From Succinivibrio dextrinosolvens (GTDB taxonomy: Bacteria > Pseudomonadota > Gammaproteobacteria > Enterobacterales > Succinivibrionaceae): a DNA stretch of 64,000 nucleotides. Where the stretch lies: contig NZ_FPAH01000002.1 of NCBI RefSeq assembly GCF_900116345.1, positions 62,001 through 126,000 of the forward strand, in the 5' to 3' direction. Positions 54,852-63,362 of the stretch are shown in pieces (positions within the stretch are counted from its first letter, which is position 1; every line of letters starts with the position of its first letter). The position numbers were made by a program, and so were the translations under genes. The notes beneath the pieces are model-generated. The model ran no database searches. It saw nothing but the letters and a program-made list of their open reading frames with translations, and was not told the DNA's origin.

Positions 54852-55694
54852 ATGCTCAGCTATAAACACGGTTTTCATTCTGGTAATCATGCTGATATTC
54901 TAAAGCATATGGTTATATGTCTTCTGATGAGGGCTTTAAACAGAAAAGATAAGCCATATATTGTTATTGATACCCATTCCGGTTCAGGACTGTACAAGCT
55001 TGATGGCTTTATGGCTCAGAAGAATCAGGAATATAAGAGCGGCATCAGCAAAATCAGAGAAAACAAGAAACTACGTGAACTGGTACCGGAGTTCTATGAA
55101 GTTTATGATTCTGTAAATCAGGAAGAAGGAAATTTATATCCAGGTTCTCCAATGTTTGAGGCCTGTCTTGGCAGAGAATCCGATAAGTTTACTTTCATCG
55201 ATTTACATCCAAATGAATTTGAGAATCTTAGAAATAACTTTAAGAGAGACAGACGCTGCAATATCCAGAATAGGGAAGGTCTAGAGGCTTTAAATGCACT
55301 TCTGCCTCCAACTCCTCGTCGAGGCATGGTGGTAATTGATCCTGCCTATGAGGAGAAGAATGAGTATGTCGATCTGGTTAAGGCTGTAAAAATCGGTCAC
55401 GCAAAATGGAATACCGGCATATTTGCTATTTGGTATCCTGTTCTAGGCAAGCTGCGTGATCACTCAAAGAATCTGACTCAGGATTTAAGACGTCTTAATA
55501 TTCCTATGCTGCAGGTGGAACTGTGTGTTGAGCCTCAGGAGGAGGTTTTCGGTATGTGTGGTTCAGGTATGCTTATCCTAAACTACCCATACGGCCTTGA
55601 TAATGATCTTTCTCCTATAGTTGATGAGCTTTATCAGGCTTTATCAAAGAAGGGAGGAAGTGCCAGACTTAAGGTTATAAATCCTCAGCCTTAG
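54852..55694 (+). CDS. rlmJ: 23S rRNA m6A2030 methyltransferase RlmJ
   Basis: 280 residues, as in E. coli RlmJ. N-terminal LSYKHGFHSGNHADILKHMV is diagnostic. The SAM motif is DTHSGSGLY near residue 43 and the catalytic motif, usually DPPYE, reads DPAYEEKNEY near residue 160. It methylates A2030 of 23S rRNA. AAGGA precedes the start, and a terminator follows. Confidence 0.95.
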   Translation: MLSYKHGFHSGNHADILKHMVICLLMRALNRKDKPYIVIDTHSGSGLYKLDGFMAQKNQEYKSGISKIRENKKLRELVPEFYEVYDSVNQEEGNLYPGSPMFEACLGRESDKFTFIDLHPNEFENLRNNFKRDRRCNIQNREGLEALNALLPPTPRRGMVVIDPAYEEKNEYVDLVKAVKIGHAKWNTGIFAIWYPVLGKLRDHSKNLTQDLRRLNIPMLQVELCVEPQEEVFGMCGSGMLILNYPYGLDNDLSPIVDELYQALSKKGGSARLKVINPQP

Positions 55695-55703
55695 ATTGAC
55701 TAG

Positions 55704-55730
55704 AACGCCTGTTTTGTCAGGCGTTTTTAG
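55704..55730 (+). terminator. Terminator of rlmJ
   Basis: AACGCCTG and CAGGCGTT pair around TTTTGT with a following T run, between convergent genes. Confidence 0.85.
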
Positions 55731-57958
55731 AATTTTCCGTAATAATCTTCGTCCTTGATTGGTCTACTGTAGTAGTAGCCCTGAATTTCATCACAGCCTA
55801 AAGACTTAAGAATATCACTCTGTTCTTTATTCTCAACACCCTCTGCAATGGTCTTGATGCCAAGTTTCTTACACATGGTGATTAGAACACCAAGAATTGT
55901 TGTAATCTTCGAATTGTTCTCTGATGCAAGATTATCTATCAGTTTCTTATCAAACTTGACTTCATTAACAGAAAGATCTGCAAGAGAGTAAATATTCGCA
56001 TGGGCGGTTCCGAAGTCGTCAATTGAAATATTAAAGCCTTCTTCTGCAAGATTGTTTGTAACTTCAATCAAGTCCTTGTATCTGGTTGTATTGGTGTGTT
56101 CTGAAACTTCAAGAGGGATCAGATCATAGCCGATTTTATACTTGTTCAGAATGGACTTTAATGTATCCTTAAAGTCTGTTCTGATAATAGTGTGTCTTGA
56201 GAAATTACATGAAACAGGGAGTACTTTTTCGTTCTGATCAAGACGTTCACGCATTCTTTTGCAGATTTTTTCAAAAACGAAATAATCAATAAGATATGTA
56301 TAGTGTGCTGATTCCAGGGCAGGAATAAAATCATCCGGTGGAATAACAGTATTATTGATTACCAATCGAACCAGCGCCTCTGCACCAGCGATCTCTGCAG
56401 TATCGTTCTGAATCTTGAATTTTGGCTGATATAGAATCTTAAAGCAGTTCTGTTCGATGTAGGACTTTATCTTGTCTGGCTCTATCAGTTTCAGAATTGC
56501 ATCATTCTGTTTTCTGTAGCGACCACCGTTGTGATTATTTCTGTAGTAAACCTTTTTCTCGGTGTACATGTCTGATTCAGCAAGATTTATTGCTTTTTGT
56601 ATCAGAATACCGCTATGTTCCCAATGCGTGCCAACTGAAACTGAGAAACCTTTCTCAGAAATCATGTAAGCTTTGAGCATATCAGAGAGAACACAGAATT
56701 CAGCCTCGTCAATTGCAGTATGGATTGCAACAAACTCATCACCTCCGATACGGTAGATGTTTTTGTTGTCAGGCATTAACTGCTTTAGAAGAGAAGCTGT
56801 CTTTTTAAGAATCTCATCTCCGAACTTTGTACCATGTTCGTTATTAATTTCTTTTAGTGAATTGACATTGAGGAATATAACACCGATACGATTCTGTAAG
56901 GACAGATTGTTGATATCAACCAGCATCTGCTTACGGTTTTTAAGTCCAGTAAGTGTATCAATACTTGATACATTAGACAGTTCCATATGCATCTTCTTAA
57001 GTTCGATGGAACCGGTAAGAAGTTTCTGAATTGTCTTTATGGCAGGGGCTAATGTATTAATAAATTCTGTTTTAGGATTTTTAATAAAAACAACACCTAG
57101 AGGATTTAGATCCTGTTCGATTGGAATGGCTATATATCTAGAGTCGCCATCTGTATATTCCTTATAGATACGATCCTCATATGCTCTGTTGACGATTTCA
57201 TCCGGTATTAGTACGTAATCGTCGGTTACATTGAGCTCCTCATTTACCCAGATAAGAGTTCTTAAAAGGTTTAATGTCGGATCTATATCGTAGATTTGAT
57301 AAGTGTTATTCTTTGATAAATCAATATGTTCAAATAGGGTACAGTTCTCTGCATTAAGCTCAATACCCAAATATTCAATAAACTTATAAAGCTGGACTTC
57401 TGGTGTGCTTATATTGTCAGCGTAGATTTTTATGTATGGTGCTAGAATATCGTTGATATTAAGTTTGTTTAAATCCCTGAAGATAATCTTGTCTTGCTGG
57501 ATATCTTTAGGTACTGCAACATTAATGGTATAGGTGCGGTTGTATAGCTCAAGATTGCGGGATTTTAAAATCAGATTTTTATGCAGTTTTGAATTTATGT
57601 GATTGATAACAAAGAAACTGTCATCATTTATCTGGTTGCTTCTGCAGTCAGCACAAGGGGAGTCTTTTCCGCATAATAATTCATAACAGGTACCAACAAA
57701 GGAATTATTGATTTCAAGAGCCTCACACAAAGGCTTGTTGATATAAACAATATTCTTTGTGGTTGTATCTGTAATAAATACATATTCATCGATACTATCT
57801 AAGAGAATATCTGCAATTTCACTGATATCGAAAGAGCTTGATGAATTGTACACAACATCATCTAAGTTATTGAAATCGATATCAGATTGAATGATGTCAC
57901 TGACAAATGCATCAGAGAAAATATCATCAACTGTAGTATCAATGTTTTTTCTGGACAT
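55727..57958 (-). CDS. PAS-GAF-GGDEF-EAL cyclic di-GMP signalling protein
   Basis: 743 residues. Order: acidic N-terminus, a PAS-like domain (about 45-165) with a cysteine group CYELLCGKDSPCADC, a GAF-like domain (about 185-320), GGDEF (about 335-480) with RIGGDEFVAI, and EAL (about 490-743). The EAL catalytic residues are present: EALVRL, the Asn in SCNFSR, Glu in IPLEVSEH, DDFGTAHAN and the Lys of VKFDKKL, then AEGVENKEQ and QGYYYSRPI. So both diguanylate cyclase and phosphodiesterase could be active. No membrane helix is seen; it is likely cytosolic. The cysteines could bind metal or sense redox state. Confidence 0.92.
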   Translation of the reverse strand: MSRKNIDTTVDDIFSDAFVSDIIQSDIDFNNLDDVVYNSSSSFDISEIADILLDSIDEYVFITDTTTKNIVYINKPLCEALEINNSFVGTCYELLCGKDSPCADCRSNQINDDSFFVINHINSKLHKNLILKSRNLELYNRTYTINVAVPKDIQQDKIIFRDLNKLNINDILAPYIKIYADNISTPEVQLYKFIEYLGIELNAENCTLFEHIDLSKNNTYQIYDIDPTLNLLRTLIWVNEELNVTDDYVLIPDEIVNRAYEDRIYKEYTDGDSRYIAIPIEQDLNPLGVVFIKNPKTEFINTLAPAIKTIQKLLTGSIELKKMHMELSNVSSIDTLTGLKNRKQMLVDINNLSLQNRIGVIFLNVNSLKEINNEHGTKFGDEILKKTASLLKQLMPDNKNIYRIGGDEFVAIHTAIDEAEFCVLSDMLKAYMISEKGFSVSVGTHWEHSGILIQKAINLAESDMYTEKKVYYRNNHNGGRYRKQNDAILKLIEPDKIKSYIEQNCFKILYQPKFKIQNDTAEIAGAEALVRLVINNTVIPPDDFIPALESAHYTYLIDYFVFEKICKRMRERLDQNEKVLPVSCNFSRHTIIRTDFKDTLKSILNKYKIGYDLIPLEVSEHTNTTRYKDLIEVTNNLAEEGFNISIDDFGTAHANIYSLADLSVNEVKFDKKLIDNLASENNSKITTILGVLITMCKKLGIKTIAEGVENKEQSDILKSLGCDEIQGYYYSRPIKDEDYYGKF

Positions 57959-58344
57959 AATAATCTTTATGAATTCACATACTTTAACTTTGCTACTTCT
58001 GTAAATGGTTCCTACAGACTGCTAAAATTAAGCATTTTTAGAGCAAAAAATCGACTTATTTGAATAATAGTACAAAATAAAAGATACGCTATTATATTAG
58101 AAAAATACAATATATCAACATTATTGAAATGTATAATTTCTTCATATTTTAACATATTGTATTGTAATAGAATTGTATTTATGAGAAAGATATTTTAGTA
58201 AAAATTTTGTGAATAATATTATATTTTCTATTTCTGCTGAATAGAAAACGACAAGAAATATCTAAAAATAGGCAATAGATTCTTTTGAATATCGCATTCA
58301 GCTAATTTAATAATCACCAAAAAAAGGCATTTTTGTTAAACCTA
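57959..58344. other. AT-rich spacer between EamA and GGDEF-EAL genes
   Basis: 386 bases, no gene. It should hold the promoter of the GGDEF-EAL gene and the end of the EamA transcript. It contains a perfect 9-bp inverted repeat, TTTTCTATT-N7-AATAGAAAA (58224-58248), of unknown role. Confidence 0.55.
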
Positions 58345-59244
58345 TTAAACAGAGTTTTTTCTGGACGGATTCAATTTCAGCTGAGTAATTATAATAGCTG
58401 TAAACATTAACGCTGCTCCTGATAATTCACGTACAGTCATTACCTCATTTAAGAACATAATTCCAAATAAAGCTCCCATAACAGATTCTAGGGAGAGAAT
58501 TAAAGATGCTACTGTTGGATTTATTCCTTTCTGGGCAACGATCTGGAGTGTATAGGCAACTCCGTTTGACATAATACCGGCGTAGAGAAGGGCAGGAATG
58601 CATTTAATAAGATTTTCTGAAGAAGGAAAACCTGTAAAACACATCATTAGAAATCCTAAAAAGGAAGCACAGAAAAACTGACCGCAGGAAAGAATTACGC
58701 CATTTACATGATTTATGAAATATGCAATAACAAGGATATGACAGGCAAATCCAATAGCACATAGAAATACAAGCAGATCTCCCTGTTCAAAGACAATTTC
58801 GTCTTTTATGCAGAAAAAATACAGACCAATGCAGGAAATAATAACTGCAATGACGATTTTTAAGGTAATTCTATGACCTAGAAAAATTCCAAGAATCGGA
58901 ACGAATATCATATATAAAGAGGTTATGAACGAAGCTTTGTTAACATCGGCTGTAACCAGACCAAACTGTTGAAGTGATTCAGATAGAATCAGAAAGAAAC
59001 CACAGCAAAGCGAACCTATAACAAGATATCTTTTATTGATCTTTTGTGGTTTTATCTGGTGTTTCTGTCTGTATCTTCGGATAAACAGAATTACTGGAAT
59101 TAAAAACAGAGCACCAAGTAATGTTCTAAAGAATGTGAATGCAAATGGAGATATGAATGACATACCCAGTTTCTGTGCGACAAAACCAGATCCCCAAATG
59201 GTTGCTGTTATAAAAAGCAGTAAATATTGTCTAAACTCGAACAT
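58345..59244 (-). CDS. EamA-family (DMT) transporter
   Basis: 299 residues with about 10 membrane helices in two EamA repeats. The first repeat shows ATIWGSGFVAQK and FTFFRTLLGALFLIP; the second ends SLILSLESVMGALFGIMFLNE with the conserved GAxxxLxE pattern, followed by a short basic tail. Members export or import metabolites; the substrate is unknown. It stands alone, and the region upstream (59.25-60.1 kb) holds no regulator. Confidence 0.9.
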   Translation of the reverse strand: MFEFRQYLLLFITATIWGSGFVAQKLGMSFISPFAFTFFRTLLGALFLIPVILFIRRYRQKHQIKPQKINKRYLVIGSLCCGFFLILSESLQQFGLVTADVNKASFITSLYMIFVPILGIFLGHRITLKIVIAVIISCIGLYFFCIKDEIVFEQGDLLVFLCAIGFACHILVIAYFINHVNGVILSCGQFFCASFLGFLMMCFTGFPSSENLIKCIPALLYAGIMSNGVAYTLQIVAQKGINPTVASLILSLESVMGALFGIMFLNEVMTVRELSGAALMFTAIIITQLKLNPSRKNSV

Positions 59245-59600
59245 AGATTGTATTAAACGATAATTAAGATTTTCTGTTTAATCCTAAGGAATTAGTCAAT
59301 TATTCTAGCATAATGCTATGTAGCTTATTATATTCAATCCACTTATATATTTCTGGAGTTCTAATTAGCAGCAGGTTAGTAGATACAGTAGCTTAATTTA
59401 ACTACTGCGATTATACCGTTATAACTTCGCATAATTTATATTATGTTAAATTTTAAATAGAGATACGTATCATCGTAAAATATAAAATTTTTTTTATATG
59501 TTTTGTATAAAATGTAAGATTTCTTTTTAACAAAGCGTCTGATTATGAAATTGTGGTTTGAAGTTAATTAAAAATCTGTTTAAATAACAATAAATTGATC

Positions 59601-59606
59601 TATAAT
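59601..59606 (+). promoter_or_regulatory. Possible antisense promoter (-10) facing the small peptide gene
   Basis: A perfect TATAAT on the plus strand lies just beyond the 3' end of the minus-strand peptide gene. The -35 is poor (TGTTTA, 18-base spacing). Transcription from it would start near 59613 and run antisense through the peptide gene, as in type I toxin-antitoxin loci. Speculative. Confidence 0.3.
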
Positions 59607-59613
59607 AAAGACG

Positions 59614-59640
59614 AAGGGCGGAGATTTCTCCCCACCCTTT
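59614..59640 (-). terminator. Hairpin at the 3' end of the small peptide gene
   Basis: AAGGG-GGAG and CTCC-CCCTT pair with a small internal loop around ATTT. On the minus strand it is followed by CGTCTTTATT. Probably a weak terminator; on the plus strand it would form a 5' hairpin of any antisense RNA. Confidence 0.5.
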
Positions 59641-59650
59641 ATCTACGGTT

Positions 59651-59716
59651 TTACCATACAGGAAGACACCAGCACAGTAAAACCATAGTTAAAACAATTA
59701 GAAATATGATTCTCAT
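59651..59716 (-). CDS. 21-residue hydrophobic peptide, type I toxin-like
   Basis: The peptide is a single hydrophobic helix: it starts MRIIFLIVLTMVLL and ends CWCLPVW. Evidence that it is translated: an AAAGGA ribosome site 7 bases before the ATG, an extended -10 promoter upstream on the same strand, a strongly folded leader between them, and a terminator-like hairpin after the stop. Size, composition and layout resemble small membrane toxins of type I systems (Ibs, ShoB, TisB classes), although the sequence itself matches none that I know. It could instead be a harmless small membrane protein or a regulatory leader peptide. Too short for standard gene calling. Confidence 0.5.
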   Translation of the reverse strand: MRIIFLIVLTMVLLCWCLPVW

Positions 59717-59747
59717 TTTGAGATCCTTTCTTAATGTTTAACTTAAA

Positions 59748-59792
59748 GCTCTACTGCTTAGGGTCATTGCCGTGACCCTAAGTTAATAGAGC
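59748..59792 (-). promoter_or_regulatory. Strong 5' leader hairpin before the small peptide gene
   Basis: A perfect 10-bp stem (CTTAGGGTCA/TGACCCTAAG, 59757-59782) with a 6-base loop, extended by GCTCTA/TAGAGC after small internal loops. It lies about 20 bases upstream of the ribosome site and could control its access. Confidence 0.7.
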
Positions 59793-59817
59793 CACCTTAC
59801 GGCTTAACCGCTTTTCT

Positions 59818-59845
59818 ATTTTATCATTTCGTTTTAATTTGTCTT
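59818..59845 (-). promoter_or_regulatory. Promoter of the small peptide gene
   Basis: On the minus strand AAGACA, 16 bases, TGATAAAAT (extended -10). It would start transcription near 59811, giving a ~95-base leader and a transcript of ~200 bases. Confidence 0.5.
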
Positions 59846-60097
59846 TTTATCTTTTTGTTTTTTAAGAAAATTGTATAACTTATAGTACAAATGTTTCTGT
59901 ATATTGATAGGTTTATTTCATGAACTCTTTTCTCGATAAAAATATTTTGATATCTCCTCATCATTTTCTTCAGAACTCATGCTCTGTTTAATATATTGAT
60001 TACTTTGAAGTATCTCTAACATTCAAATAATACTTTAATGCTATCCTTTTACTAAACAAAACAACAATCAAACAAACAGTCGCATTCGGATATATAA

Positions 60098-60619
60098 ATG
60101 AAAAGGATATGTGTATTTCTTGCTGTTATTACCTGCCTGTTTACCTTATCCGGATGTGTTGCTGACTATGCCTCCGTTGATGACGAAAAATTCGCCAAAA
60201 CTTTTAAAATCAAAGACCCCAACACCTCTCAAATCTATATTTACAGACCTAAGCACTACTACGGTTCCTGGATGAAGAAAAGAGTCTGGGTTGACGGAAA
60301 GTTTGCCGCCGATCTGACCAATGAAACTTTTTTTGTAGCAGTTGTAAAACCTGGTCAGCATATTGTTTCTACACGTTCTGAGTTTGGCAATAACCACATT
60401 ACTTTTAAGACTAAACCTGGCCGAAACTATTACGTAAAGCAGAATATCAAATATGGAGTATTTTCCTCAGGCTCTGGAATCAGACTTATGAGTTATAAGG
60501 TTGCTATGAAGGATATTCTGAATCTTGATCTGGTTGAGGGTTTTGAAGATGATGAGAAGGATATTGATAAAAAGGATTTTAACAGGCTGAAAAACGAGCT
60601 TTACTCTCAGAAACGGTAA
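60098..60619 (+). CDS. Lipoprotein with DUF2846-like domain
   Basis: 173 residues. Signal peptide with a clear lipobox LSGC (Cys20), so it is lipid-anchored in the envelope. The domain from about residue 42 to 145 shows IYIYRPKHYYGSWMKKRVWVDG, then VKPGQHIVSTRSE and GRNYYVKQ, matching the DUF2846 pattern of small periplasmic proteins. The function of the family is unknown. It faces metG convergently and has its own upstream AT-rich region without a clear promoter. Confidence 0.8.
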   Translation: MKRICVFLAVITCLFTLSGCVADYASVDDEKFAKTFKIKDPNTSQIYIYRPKHYYGSWMKKRVWVDGKFAADLTNETFFVAVVKPGQHIVSTRSEFGNNHITFKTKPGRNYYVKQNIKYGVFSSGSGIRLMSYKVAMKDILNLDLVEGFEDDEKDIDKKDFNRLKNELYSQKR

Positions 60620-60711
60620 TGCTTTTTTCATTCAACTCTCCCCTGTTTCTCTCTTCCTTGTTTGTGAATGGTATCTCAAAGCCTCTCTGCTGTCATTTTG
60701 GAAAGACCTTT

Positions 60712-60754
60712 AAAAAAATAAAAATCCAGAGACCTTTTAAAATGATCTCTGGAT
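60712..60754 (-). terminator. Terminator of metG
   Basis: ATCCAGAGA and TCTCTGGAT pair on the minus strand and are followed by TTTTTATTTTTTT. Confidence 0.92.
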
Positions 60755-60786
60755 CCATTCGAATTTAAAAAAGTATTTTTTCTGGA

Positions 60787-62841
60787 TTAATGGATTCTAT
60801 CACCGTTTACAGCACCAGAATCAACACCTAACAGGAATACCTCGGTACCGCCTGGACCTGCAGCAGTAACCATACCCTCAGATAGGCCAAACTTCATCTG
60901 ACGAGGCTTTAGATTTGCCACAAGCACCACCTGACGGCCAACTAAAGAATTAACCTCCTTGTAGGCTGCCTTGATACCTGCAAATACCTGTCTGGTTTCA
61001 AAACCGATATCAACCTTAAGTTTAAGAAGCTTCTTAGCCTCTGGAACTTCTTCAGCACTTACGATAGTACCAACACGAAGATCAATCTTAGCAAAATCAT
61101 CAATGGTGATTTCTGGTGCTAAAGGCTCGATTCTGCCCTCTTCACTCTTAGCTTCATCAGCTTTTTTCTGAGGTTTTGCTGCACCGGCGGCTTCCTTTAA
61201 ATCTTCCTTTGAGTTCTCAATCATTGCATCGATTGTAGTCTTCTCAATACGGCTGAATAAAGGCTTGAACTTGTTGATGGTGTGAGAGGTCAGAGGCTTC
61301 TCAACAGTTGCAAAATCAAGTGTGGTATTCAGGAATTCAGCTGCATTTGCGGCAACCTCTGGTAATACTGGCTGCAGATAGGTAATCAGAGCCTTGAACA
61401 GGTTGATACCGTCAGAGCATACTCGCTGCAGTTTGTCATCCTGACCTTCTTCCTTGGCAATTACCCATGGAGCCATTGAATCGATGTATCTGTTGGCATC
61501 ATCTGCTAAAGTCATGATTGCTCTGATTGCATCAGCATAGTTACGGCTCTCATAACCCTTGATTACCTCATCCTTGATTGCTGCAATTTTGGCAATGATC
61601 TCTTCATTGTATGGAGCATCTGACAGCTTGCCGTCAAATCTCTTGGTGATGAAGCCTGCGGTTCTTGATGCAAGATTTACAACCTTACCTACGATATCTG
61701 AGTTAACCTTTGCCATGAAATCATCTAGTGACAGGTCGATATCAACTGCTGATGAGTTCATCTTTGATGCGAAGTAGTAACGCAGAGTCTCTGGCTTTAA
61801 GTACTTCAGGAAGGTCTTGGCCTTGATGAAGGTTCCCTTTGACTTTGACATCTTTGCGCCGTTTACAGTTACATAGCCATGAACATAAATATGATCTGGC
61901 AGACGTAAATCAGCTGCGTATAGGGTTGCAGGCCAGAATAAGGAGTGGAAGTACAGAATATCCTTACCGATGAAGTGAACCATCTCAACAGATGAATCTT
62001 TCTTGATGAAATCCTCAAAGTTCATGCCGTTCTTTGAGCACAGATTCTTTAAAGACGCAAAGTAACCTACAGGTGCATCCATCCATACGTAGAAATACTT
62101 GTCTTCTGCACCAGGGATCTTGAAGCCGAAATAAGGTGCATCACGAGAGATATCCCACTGCTTTAAGCCCTGAGAGAACCACTCTTCAAGCTTGTTTGCC
62201 ATTTCTTTCTGAATTACGCCAGAATTTCTGATGAAATCATGAAGAAAATCCTTAGCTTTTGGTAAATCAAAGAAATAGTGTACTGATTCTTTTAATTCTG
62301 GTTTGGCACCGGATACTGTTGAGTAGGCATCCTTAAGCTCGGTTGGATCATAGGTGGCACCGCAGACTTCGCAGTTATCGCCGTACTGATCTTTTGCACC
62401 GCATCTTGGACAGGTTCCCTTAACAAATCTGTCTGGCAGGAACATATTCTTCTGAGGATCGAATAACTGAGAGATCTTCTTGGTTACAATATATCCCTTC
62501 TCAAAAGCTTTCTTATACATATAGGACATCATTTCCTCGTTCTCAGGAGAATGAGTCTTATAGTAGTTGTCGTAGGCAACTAAAAAGCCCTTTAGGTCCT
62601 CGTCGTGATCCTTGGTGGTCATTTCAATCATCTGCTCAGGTGTAATACCAAGCTGACCTGCCTTAATCATTACAGGGCTGCCATGACAGTCATCACCGCA
62701 GACATAGGCAACCTTATTGCCGATGGCTCTGTTGAATCTTACGAAGATATCTGACTGGATGTGCTCAAGCATATGGCCTAAATGGATTGGACCATTTGCA
62801 TAAGGAAGTGCGTTAGTAACCAGGATTGTTTTTTGAGTCAT
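60787..62841 (-). CDS. metG: Methionyl-tRNA synthetase
   Basis: 684 residues, matching the E. coli-type dimeric enzyme (677). Class I motifs: HLGH in [11 protein letters not shown] near residue 20 and KMSKS in [11 protein letters not shown] near residue 332. The zinc knuckle is [18 protein letters not shown] near residue 145. After the anticodon domain, an Ala/Lys-rich linker (about 560-580) leads to a C-terminal tRNA-binding (EMAP/Trbp111) domain ending [15 protein letters not shown], which provides dimerisation. Its own terminator follows. Confidence 0.97.
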   Translation of the reverse strand: MTQKTILVTNALPYANGPIHLGHMLEHIQSDIFVRFNRAIGNKVAYVCGDDCHGSPVMIKAGQLGITPEQMIEMTTKDHDEDLKGFLVAYDNYYKTHSPENEEMMSYMYKKAFEKGYIVTKKISQLFDPQKNMFLPDRFVKGTCPRCGAKDQYGDNCEVCGATYDPTELKDAYSTVSGAKPELKESVHYFFDLPKAKDFLHDFIRNSGVIQKEMANKLEEWFSQGLKQWDISRDAPYFGFKIPGAEDKYFYVWMDAPVGYFASLKNLCSKNGMNFEDFIKKDSSVEMVHFIGKDILYFHSLFWPATLYAADLRLPDHIYVHGYVTVNGAKMSKSKGTFIKAKTFLKYLKPETLRYYFASKMNSSAVDIDLSLDDFMAKVNSDIVGKVVNLASRTAGFITKRFDGKLSDAPYNEEIIAKIAAIKDEVIKGYESRNYADAIRAIMTLADDANRYIDSMAPWVIAKEEGQDDKLQRVCSDGINLFKALITYLQPVLPEVAANAAEFLNTTLDFATVEKPLTSHTINKFKPLFSRIEKTTIDAMIENSKEDLKEAAGAAKPQKKADEAKSEEGRIEPLAPEITIDDFAKIDLRVGTIVSAEEVPEAKKLLKLKVDIGFETRQVFAGIKAAYKEVNSLVGRQVVLVANLKPRQMKFGLSEGMVTAAGPGGTEVFLLGVDSGAVNGDRIH

Positions 62842-63014
62842 GTTTTCCTCAGTTATTTTCTTTTTGAATTTTATGAATAATTGGCGTGTATTTTACTACA
62901 AATGGTGAGCCTTGGCACAAAAAACACATTAAATGGGCAGAGATTAGCCTGTCAAAAACAGTGGCTTGGGCTATAGATAATCAGGTATTGAAGAAGTCAA
63001 GGCGTGAAAGGCTT

Positions 63015-63056
63015 TGAAAAATAAGAATCCATCGGCATTTTTCGTGACGATGGATT
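63015..63056 (-). terminator. Terminator after the 94-residue protein gene
   Basis: AATCCATCG and CGATGGATT pair on the minus strand, then CTTATTTTT follows. Confidence 0.8.
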
Positions 63057-63077
63057 GGAGTTGTATATAAAGTCTTT

Positions 63078-63362
63078 TTATTTCTTATGGACTGGTTTCA
63101 TTCCCTGAGCCGGCATACGGCTGTTCATAGGAAACTGAGAGGAAGATACCTTCATTGCCAGTTTTAACTTGTCAAAGTCCTCTGCACTAGGCTTTGCGGT
63201 CAGATCTCTAATCTCATTCTTCTGTGCAAAGGTGCCTTCAGTCAATCTGATATCCACCTTTTTCTTTAAAAGCAGACAGATAAAATCATGCAGCTCAGAC
63301 TCATTGGCATCCCCAGCCTCGATTTTACTTAAAAGCTTAATTAGTTCTAATGGGTTTTGCAT
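63078..63362 (-). CDS. Small soluble protein, unknown
   Basis: 94 residues, Lys/Glu-rich and probably helical, with no signal peptide, membrane helix or recognised motif. Its start overlaps the 3' end of the upstream membrane-protein gene by 16 bases, so they are co-translated. A terminator follows it, so it closes the transcript. Confidence 0.6.
   Translation of the reverse strand: MQNPLELIKLLSKIEAGDANESELHDFICLLLKKKVDIRLTEGTFAQKNEIRDLTAKPSAEDFDKLKLAMKVSSSQFPMNSRMPAQGMKPVHKK

Larger units (their letters stand above)
59245..60097. other. Long intergenic region holding a toxin-like module
   Basis: 853 bases, strongly AT-rich. The central part (59600-59850) holds a small hydrophobic peptide gene on the minus strand with promoter, structured leader and hairpins, annotated separately. 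In 59245-59595 and 59850-60097 I see no supported gene. Confidence 0.6.
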
